From NCBI GenBank assembly GCA_963921935.1, contig OY998179.1, positions 57,456,222 through 57,520,221 of the forward strand: 64,000 bases of DNA, given 5' to 3'. The translations under genes and the position numbers were made by a program. The number at the start of each line of letters is the position of its first letter. Position 1 is the first letter of the stretch. The notes under the pieces are model-generated. The model ran no database searches and had not been told where the DNA came from. It saw nothing but the letters and a program-made list of their open reading frames with translations. Source of the DNA: Galeruca laticollis (taxonomy: Eukaryota; Arthropoda; Insecta; Coleoptera; Chrysomelidae). Positions 57,046 to 64,000 of this stretch are shown here, one piece after another.

Positions 57046-57789
57046 AAAATGAATTAACTAGGTGGGAATTTGTGGGGTGGATTTGGGAGGTGGAAAAGGG
57101 GTGGAAAAACACATTATTGCGGTTTGCGGCCAAAGTTGAGGTTTGAAAAAAAAATCTCAATATCTCAAAAAGATCTACAGCTTTTATGACGGTAACTTTT
57201 TCACATAACCTCAAAATTTCCGAGAAAAACCGACTTATACGTTTTTTATTTTCCGCAAAAAATGTTCAATTTGAATGCAATTTGGTAAAAGGTAGTTTTT
57301 ATAGTCCCAAAGTATGAAACAAAATTTCACATTCAAATATTGAAAATTTTTCGAGTTATGACGTTTTTTGGTCAAAATCATTTTTGTTAAAACAAATATT
57401 GTACGTAAAAAATTATCGTGGAAGCTTCCGTGGATCTCATTTTTTTCTTTTTTACATCTACTTTTTAAAAAAACAGTAGTCACAATTGAAAAACACGCCC
57501 AACAATGCAAACAACTTAACAAGTCGTGTTTTTCGAGAAGTAATTTTTTATTAATTATTGTTAACTTGTTTAAATTTATAAAAATTATAAGAAAATAAAC
57601 TTAACCATAGATTTCTACATAAAAAAATACATTAGAGGCCCTATAACATTATTTCAATAACAATTTAATTTGTACACTATATTATACACAATAAAATAAG
57701 TGGCAAGCGTTTCGAACTGATGTAACAAAATATGTAGTAATAAATAATAATAATAAATAAAGTATGGTTTGAAGCATCAATAATTAATG
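57046..57789. other. Unassigned repeat-like flank
   Basis: AT-rich, with stretches such as CTCAATATCTCAAAAAGATC and AATTTTTCGAGTTATGACG that look like an old repeat. No gene. Confidence 0.35.
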
Positions 57790-60204
57790 ACCCTTGTAAC
57801 TATACCATTAATTCCCAAAGTTTTGTCCAATATATTTATGACAATACCGACCATAACACTTGTACTATTGAGAGAAAAAATACATTAGATGCTATGGGAG
57901 GATTTAAAGTGGTGACTTCTTCAACAAGTGTTACTTCTAAACAGAGTATCGCTGGGTTAAAAAGTATACCCCCTATCGATGTAATAGGTCGATTCGGTCT
58001 CTCTGATGTAAAAACTTTCGATAAAAAAGATGCGAAAGGTTTAAAATTTGTTATTATAAAGGATATTTTTGGCAAAGACTTTGCAAAACCTCAAATCTCC
58101 ATAGAAGATTTTACAAGGATTTATTCTAAATATACAAATAAAACGCAAACGGATATAGTGGATTTATGGAATATATGTACTCAAATTCAGATTATCGAAC
58201 TTCAAAACTTATTCCATTGCCGTTCGTAAATATTCCACCAAGTGATCTTAATGCCATTTTAACAGTTCTATTAAAATCCGTTCAAGAAAATAAAAGAGAC
58301 CATCCAGAAGACTTATGGTTTGTGACTCTCGACCAGCCACTATATCAAAAAGCTCGATATATATTGTCTTGTGTAAATCAACAAAATGATCCACATGGTT
58401 TGCTCAAAGTTAGGGTCCGATTAGATGTATTTCATATGCTCTTATCTTTTCTTGGAGCGATCGGTTTTATAATGGACGGCAGTGGCTTGAAGGAAGCCTT
58501 TTCTGCAATATATGCTGAAAATTCTGCCGAGAAAGCGTTAGCAGGTCATGCATATTCTAGATCTGTAAGAGCTCATTTTTTGATTCAAGTTGCTCTAGCA
58601 AATACTATTTTTGATATACTTGATTTGTCTGAAGAAGAAACAGCAACATTTGATGCATTATTGCTCAACTTGACAGCAGATAATTTTGAAGAAGAGATAG
58701 AGAATGAAAGATGCATTTGTCAAAAAAATACAAGAATTGAAAAAGGACCAACTGCCGTCCTCTGGCTATCCTACTGGGATATGCTGGTAATTGTAAGAAA
58801 GTTTATAGCAGCAGAGCGTTCAGGAAACTGGGAACCGCATTTGGAATGCGCCAAATTAATGATTCCTTATTTTCATGCTTCTGGGCACAATAATTACGCA
58901 AAATCTAGTCACCTATATGTTCAAGACATCTTACATTTAGAAGAGGAGATGGATGAATACCAGTATTGTCGTTTTACAAGCGATGGTTTTTTCACAATTC
59001 GACGCTCAGACAAATTTTGGTGCGGAATTTGGTCTGATATGACGATTGAGCAAGTTTTAATGCGCTCGATGAAGACTCAAGGTGGATTGACACACGGACG
59101 TGGGGTAACTGAAAGCGTTTTAGCTACATTTGTACTGACTATGATAATTCTAGTGGAGGTGTGCAATGAAATAGAACGTATTTGCAACATTGAATATTCT
59201 ACTTCCGAACAACACGTTGATTCAACAGAGTGTAGGATCACTAAGGATATCGCCGATCTAGAAAAAATTGTTGAGTTCTTTAATAAATACAATTCTTTTC
59301 CAGAGACTGCGCACATAAAGTCAATCTTTTTCGGTGTTATTGGTAACGACTCAATCAATTGTCATCATTTATTTGAAGTTGGAATGAAAGCTGTTCAAAC
59401 TTTGATAGGACAGGACTTTGAAAGTGCTACTTTTTCTCGAAAAAACAAAGTTTTATCCCTAAAAACTGTTACATCAGCGATAAAAATTAACGATGAAATT
59501 GTTTCTATTGACCCCCTGCTTTTATTTCAAAGAATTCCCCTTAACATTAATGGCCCAGACGATATGAAGAACTATCTTCAGTACGAATTATCTCCCTATC
59601 CTCTAGCACTATTCACGGAAAACGACTTTAGAAAAAATACAAAGGTATATTTGTATGCCGAATTCACAGCTATTCCAACTGCTACAGTTTCTTGTGACTA
59701 AGATAAAATCCATGTACTTGATGGTGGCTACCTGGTACATAAAGTTGTGTGGCGAAAGAATGATACACTCGAAAAAATTACAGATAAATATCTTAACTTT
59801 GTATGCAACAATTATTCCGAAGGAACCTATCTTATTTTAGACGGATATCTCGGAATTGAAAATGATAATGAAAGTCCATGTGCTACGTCGATTAAAACGC
59901 TTGAACGCTTAAAACGTACAAGTACTTCACGTGTTTCGGAATTCGATATTGCACCTCAGACAAAAATAACTTCAACGCAAGAGAAATTTTTATCAAATGA
60001 AAAAAATAAAAACCAGTTAATCAAAGAGTTATAGCTAATATTTAGATCAAAAGGATTTGTAGCAAAGCCCATAGAAAATGCAGATGCATTAATAATTAAT
60101 TCCGTTAATTTAACAACAGGAGAGGCACAATACAATAAAACAGTCATTATCGTGGGACAGGATATATATCTACTAGTACTATTGAATCAATTCAGCCCGA
60201 TGAA

Positions 60205-60288
<84 letters not shown>

Positions 60289-60680
60289 TTTAAACCAGGT
60301 TCGGGAAATGTTAACGACTCTCTCTATAACGAACATAGTTTCAAACATGATCGTTATCACCCTATGGTAGCTTTTTACACTGTTTTACAGGCTGTCATAC
60401 TGTCTCTGCTTATGCTGCTTGTACAAAGCTTTGTATAAATGCCAAGATCCGGAAATGCCTCTCAATGATTTTAGATACGTACAGTATACAATCTTGACGC
60501 AGAACAAGACTTTTAAATTAGAAAAGTTAGCGCCTACAGTTGGAGCCGCAACCCAAAATTCATCTAGAGCGTACCTCCAATTACAGACGTGGCTTGGCAA
60601 TAATAAAGAAGCAACCGAATGGGGTCGAGAGGTAAGTGTATATCAATTATTAAAATGGAATAATACGAGGTGGTCATAAA
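57790..60680 (+). pseudogene. Uncharacterised multi-copy protein family with PIN/FEN-like nuclease part (copy a)
   Basis: Reads from SFVQYIYDNTDHNTCTIE and LDAMGGFKVVTSSTS (57790-58170), then after a 1-nt shift 58166-59701: LWFVTLDQPLYQKARY, LLSFLGAIGFIMDGSG, LAGHAYSRSVRAHFL, LWLSYWDMLVIVRKFI, YFHASGHNNYAKSSHLY and SDMTIEQVLMRSMKTQGG. In-frame TAA at 59699, then VLDGGYLVHKVVW, LILDGYLG, KFLSNEKNKNQ, a TAG, ENADALIINS and IVGQDIYLLVLL. A (TA)n run follows, then FLHCFTGCHTVSAY, and finally NDFRYVQYTILTQNKTFKLE and QLQTWLGNN. I recognise the family as abundant in animal genomes but know no function. The first half has a DDE/RNase H-like layout and the second half PIN/FEN-like acidic boxes. Here DTD reads DIY and GCDT reads GCHT, so it is inactive. 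A PLE abuts the C-terminus, and the Cys-rich end is missing. Confidence 0.72.
60209..60286. repeat. (TA)n microsatellite inside the PIN-like gene
   Basis: About 78 bp of near-pure TA with one GA interruption, placed between the VGQD and GC(D/H)T boxes of the gene. Confidence 0.95.
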
Positions 60681-60703
60681 TAGAAATAATATTTATTGGC
60701 TGT

Positions 60704-61650
60704 TTATAGTATTAAATTGTGATAGATATGGCTTAAATGATTTGTGTCTTGCTTATAATTAACTGTACGCTGTTCCTTTTTTATGTATATCATTTCTTTC
60801 ATCAGAAGTTTTTGGTAGTTGTTGTCTTGCGTTAGAATTTTAGTGTTTGAAAAGTTCAATTCGTATTTTTCGCTAGATTCATGTTTGTGTAAAGGTTTTG
60901 AGGCATTTTTAGTATATTTGTGTCCGTTTAGCCTACTATTAAGGTATTGTGTAGTCATGCCTATGTACTTTTTGGGGCAATTTAAGCAGGGTATTGAGTA
61001 AACGACATTCGATTTCATTTTAGTTGGAACTTCACTTTTCAATGATGTGAACAAGGACGATAATAAATGTTGTGCTTTGTGACATACAATGATATCGTGT
61101 TTACCTAAGATATATTTAATTTTTTCCGATAATTCTGCTGGCATGGCGATATATTTTTTTATGCTTTTATTATTTATTTGTTTTTTATTTGGTATGCTAC
61201 TATTATATAATTTGTGTGTACGTTGTTTTATAATTCTATTTATTAATTTTGCAGGGAAACCATTTTCATAAAGAACCTTTTTTACCTTCTTTAAGGTCTC
61301 GAATCTATATTCAGGTGATGTTAGAGTTAGCGCTCTATCGGTTAAATTTACGATAACACTGTTTTTCTGTGAATTTGGCTGGTGAGAATTGTAATTTAGG
61401 TAGCGACCCGACAAAGCGTTTTTGGTATACCGTTTTATTTTAAGTTATTCGCTGTTTTCTTGTCGTATGATTGTCATGTTTAAGAAATTAATTTTTAGTT
61501 CAATTTATATTTCTGAAGTAAACTGAAGTTTAGGCCTAGGGCTAAAACTTCAGCAACATCTTCAAGTATTTGATTATCAGAAACATTGTCTAACCAAGAT
61601 GAAACGTTGATTTTATTACTAGGCTATGTAATATTTGATATAATTTTGGA
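60704..61650 (-). pseudogene. PLE with internal deletion of the RT
   Basis: The minus strand starts with the PLE N-terminal region (LDNVSDNQILEDVAEVL, LGLNFS; 61500-61650) and jumps to the sequence that normally follows the RT (INFLNMTIIRQENSE, SGRYLNYNSHQP, 61400-61480). It continues open (60704-61414) to the GIY-YIG nuclease: SNVVYSIPCLNC, KKYIGMTTQYLNSRLNGH and LLMKEMIYIKKEQ. The RT palm is missing, so this is an internally deleted, non-autonomous copy. The N-terminal part is duplicated in inverted orientation at 61665-61930. Confidence 0.83.
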
Positions 61651-61664
61651 AAGTTTTTATGTTA

Positions 61665-61930
61665 TCAAATATTACAAAATCTAGTAATAAAATTAACGTT
61701 TCATCTTGTTAGACAATATTTTTGATAAACAAATACCTGCAGATGTTGCTGAAGTTTTAGTCCTAGGTGATAATTTCTCTATACCTGTTATTGATGAAAG
61801 TAAGCTACCTGTAACAGAATATATAGCTTGTGTTGAATCCGCTATTAAAGATAAACCAAACGAAATCAAAGACACGATACGTGGAAACATTGTAAATCTA
61901 ATTACTAACCATAAAATAGCTTCCTTCTGA
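61665..61930 (+). pseudogene. PLE N-terminal fragment, inverted duplicate
   Basis: LDNIFDKQIPADVAEVL, VLGDNFSIPVIDESK, TEYIACVESAIKDK and NIVNLITNHK match the region before the RT in Penelope-like elements. It faces the N-terminal end of the previous copy head to head (61535-61645 against 61665-61770). The frame is then broken by a PIN-like fragment. Confidence 0.72.
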
Positions 61931-62012
61931 ATAATTGTTGCATACAAAGTTAAGATATTTATCTGTAATTTTTTCGAGTGTATCATTCTTTCGCCACACA
62001 AGATTATGTAGC
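61925..62012 (-). pseudogene. Fragment of the PIN-like family (copy c)
   Basis: About 85 bp nearly identical in inverted orientation to 59728-59815 (VVWRKNDTLEKITDKYLNF). It was probably carried here by a PLE rearrangement. Confidence 0.8.
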
Positions 62013-62064
62013 AGGTAGGTGAAACGTCATACCATGAAACCTATACCCAAGAAAACTTCAAAAA

Positions 62065-62067
<3 letters not shown>

Positions 62068-62120
<53 letters not shown>
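62068..62120. repeat. (TA)n microsatellite
   Basis: About 50 bp of TA directly left of the PLE arm that starts near 62130. Confidence 0.95.
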
Positions 62121-62127
<7 letters not shown>

Positions 62128-62420
62128 TTATATCTTCTTGGGTTCAAAGGTTGTGGTATGAAATAAATATATTAGTTAAAATATATTTTCGAATAAAGAT
62201 TTATTAAACTTGACGTTTCGCTCTTATTTTAGGAGCATTTTCAAAAGAATATGTATAAATATTTAAATTAAATTACATAAAATACAGTTATTGTAAAAAT
62301 TATTTTGAAAAAGTCAATAAAATGTCATGAATGAAGTGTTAATAGTAATAGAATACCTACCTTAGATACCTACCTTAGATATTTACGCAAAGATATTATG
62401 TTGGGAGTGATAAAAATAAA

Positions 62421-62860
62421 TTAATTAATTAATTTGTAATAAATTTGACTCAAGTTTTTTATGTCTTGTTTGTCATTTACTGATAATTTATCTTGTTTTA
62501 TATATATCATTTCTTTGATTTTGAGTTTTTGATAATTTGTGTCTTGTGTTAAAATTTTTGTGTTTTTGAAATCGAATTCATGATTTTCGTTATGTTCATG
62601 TTTGTGTAGCGCTGTTGATGCATTTTTAGTGTATTTATGGCCGTTTATTCGGCTTTCTAGATATTGTGTAGTCATTCCTACATAACAGTTTAAGCATGGT
62701 ATTGAGTATATAACATTTGATTTCTTATTATTTTTAGTTTTTCTTTTTAATTTAGTAAATAGTGATGATAGTGTATTATTTGGTTTATGGCATATTTTGA
62801 TATTATGTTTAGATAATATATATTTTAGTTTTTCTGATAATTGATTCGTATAAGGTAGAG

Positions 62861-62916
<56 letters not shown>

Positions 62917-63110
62917 TTCGTGGTTCAAAGTTGTTAGTGAATTTGGTTTTATATTGTTGTTGTAGTATTTGTATGTACGTTGTTGAATAATTTTCTTTAT
63001 TTGATTTGAAGGATAGTGATTATTTTCTAAAACAATCTTAAGTTTTTTAATTACTTCAGGACTATATTTAGGTGAAGTTAGTTTTATAATTCTATCTATC
63101 AATCCTATAA
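62421..63110 (-). pseudogene. PLE C-terminal region with GIY-YIG nuclease, TA expansion inside
   Basis: DRIIKLTSPKYSPEV and QIKKIIQQRTYKYYNN (62809-63102), a TA microsatellite (62863-62908), then SDKLKY-like and HKPNN segments, NVIYSIPCLNC, VGMTTQYLESRINGHKY and IKEMIYIKQDKLS. It parallels 60704-61414 residue by residue, so both derive from one family. The TA tract replaces or extends a linker, and the YIG box is shortened (CYVGM). Confidence 0.8.
62863..62908. repeat. (TA)n microsatellite in the PLE gene
   Basis: Near-pure TA run inside the region between the RT-distal linker and the GIY-YIG domain. Confidence 0.95.
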
Positions 63111-63477
63111 TAACACTATTTTTTTGTATTTTTGGATTGCATGAATTATAATTTTTATCACTCCCAGCATAATATCGTTGCGTAAATATCTAAGGTAGGT
63201 ATCTAAGGTAGGTATTCTATTACTATTGACACTTCATTCATGACATTTTATTGACTTTTTCAAAATAATTTTTACAATAACTGTATTTTATGTAATTTAA
63301 TTTCAATATTTATACATATTCTTTTGAAAATGCTCCTAAAATAAGAGCGAAACGTCAAGTTTAATAAATCTTTATTCGAAAATATATTTTAACTAATATA
63401 TTTATTTCATACCACAACCTTTGAACCCAAGAAGATATAATTCTAAATATTATCGGAAGGTTGAAGAACATAAGTGA

Positions 63478-63480
<3 letters not shown>

Positions 63481-63516
<36 letters not shown>

Positions 63517-63535
63517 GGTTTAAGAAATTCTACAA

Positions 63536-63604
<69 letters not shown>
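63481..63604. repeat. Two (TA)n microsatellites
   Basis: TA runs at 63481-63514 and 63541-63604, separated by 26 bp of unique sequence. Confidence 0.95.
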
Positions 63605-63607
<3 letters not shown>

Positions 63608-63609
63608 CG

Positions 63610-63765
63610 ATTTTATTTTATAGTTGCCCCACGTTGCGGTGACAAATTTATTATACTCTATTATGTATCTTTATATAAATGTCCCGCGTTGGGAGCCAAA
63701 ATTGTAGTATATTATTATATCCTTTATAATTGCCCTACTTTGTAGCGACAATTATTGTGCACACG
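63610..63765. repeat. Three degenerate LTR-end-like motifs
   Basis: GTTGCCCCACGTTGCGGTGA, ATGTCCCGCGTTGGGAGCCA and ATTGCCCTACTTTGTAGCGA lie about 70-75 bp apart, each followed by AT-rich sequence. The GTCCCGCGTTGGG type resembles the LTR/primer-binding junction of some gypsy-like elements. No coding sequence follows to 64000. Confidence 0.45.
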
Positions 63766-64000
63766 GCTTTAGCAGTGTATGTTATTTATTTCACTCTGAC
63801 AGTAGTTGTCAAAAATGCCCGGCTATCAAAAAAAATATAAATTATTGAAAGATAAATCTATTGTAAAATATTCGAATCCCTCTTATCTCAGGGTGGGTTC
63901 AATGTGCCATAAAATAGAAATTTTTTTATAAGATTTCAAAGTATTGTCTAAATAAAATATTGATTCTTAATTTTGTTCTATTTGATCTACCTATTACTAT

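Larger units (their letters stand above)
62130..63450 (-). mobile_element. PLE copy with inverted terminal arms
   Basis: The left arm 62130-62416 and right arm 63155-63450 are inverted copies (TTGAACCCAAGAAGATATAA.. outer side; AGGTAGGTATCTAAGGTAGG tandem near the inner side). The minus-strand GIY-YIG part lies between. Each arm carries AAAATAAGAGCGAAACGTC, the stem II-GAAAC side of a decayed hammerhead. No RT. Confidence 0.83.

Noticed and set aside
62019..62207. ORF with a long Ile-Tyr repeat
   Set aside because: It is a translated TA microsatellite.

Overview
This window is eukaryotic nuclear DNA, almost certainly from an insect with a large, repeat-rich, AT-rich genome (a beetle-like or hemipteran-like repeat profile; the species cannot be named from sequence alone). 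I found no host gene, rRNA or tRNA. Nearly every recognisable coding stretch belongs to a mobile element: non-LTR (jockey, RTE-like), copia LTR, Penelope-like (PLE), Crypton tyrosine recombinase, mariner DD41D, a DD82E (Sailor-like) family, pogo/Tigger, hAT, piggyBac, Mutator-like, a DD43E (Zator-like) element, and an uncharacterised multi-copy family with a PIN/FEN-like nuclease signature.

Layout. 0.7-2.3 kb: dead DD82E relic. 2.3-8.6 kb: minus-strand jockey carrying two solo LTRs of one family with clean 4-bp target duplications; one LTR was itself hit by a long-TIR mariner. 8.6-9.2 kb: RTE-like remnant. 9.7-13.1 kb: copia gag fragment, a foldback repeat, and a Crypton surrounded by imperfect hairpins. 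13.8-17.1 kb: MITE, 5'-truncated PLE, tail of the PIN-like family, and a 220-bp palindrome. 17.8-25.3 kb: pogo tail, then a copia element whose 3' end was split by a 2.3-kb head-to-head element built of 173-bp repeats. 25.7-33.8 kb: a nest of a mariner hit by an apparently intact DD82E transposon and by a pogo element, the latter hit by a second Crypton. 34-36 kb: PLE, mariner and DD82E debris. 36.1-37.7 kb: 432-bp tandem array with hairpins. 37.7-45.6 kb: piggyBac split by a hAT element (8-bp target duplication) that contains a PLE with hammerhead ribozymes, an intronic MITE and a 173-bp-repeat half element. 46.2-52.5 kb: Mutator-like element containing a 1.4-kb palindrome and another half element. 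53.7-57.0 kb: Zator-like element with a complete two-exon gene. 57.8-60.7 kb: longest copy of the PIN-like family. 60.7-63.5 kb: rearranged PLE copies with inverted arms and TA microsatellites.

The genes do not form a pathway; the informative relationship is order of insertion. Removing each insert at its target duplication restores the reading frame or TIR of the element beneath it. The best candidates for intact elements are the DD82E transposon (26192-28650) and the DD43E element (53703-57045). The best candidates for something little described are the PIN-like family (three pieces), the 173-bp-repeat palindromic element, and the hairpin-flanked Crypton recombinases.
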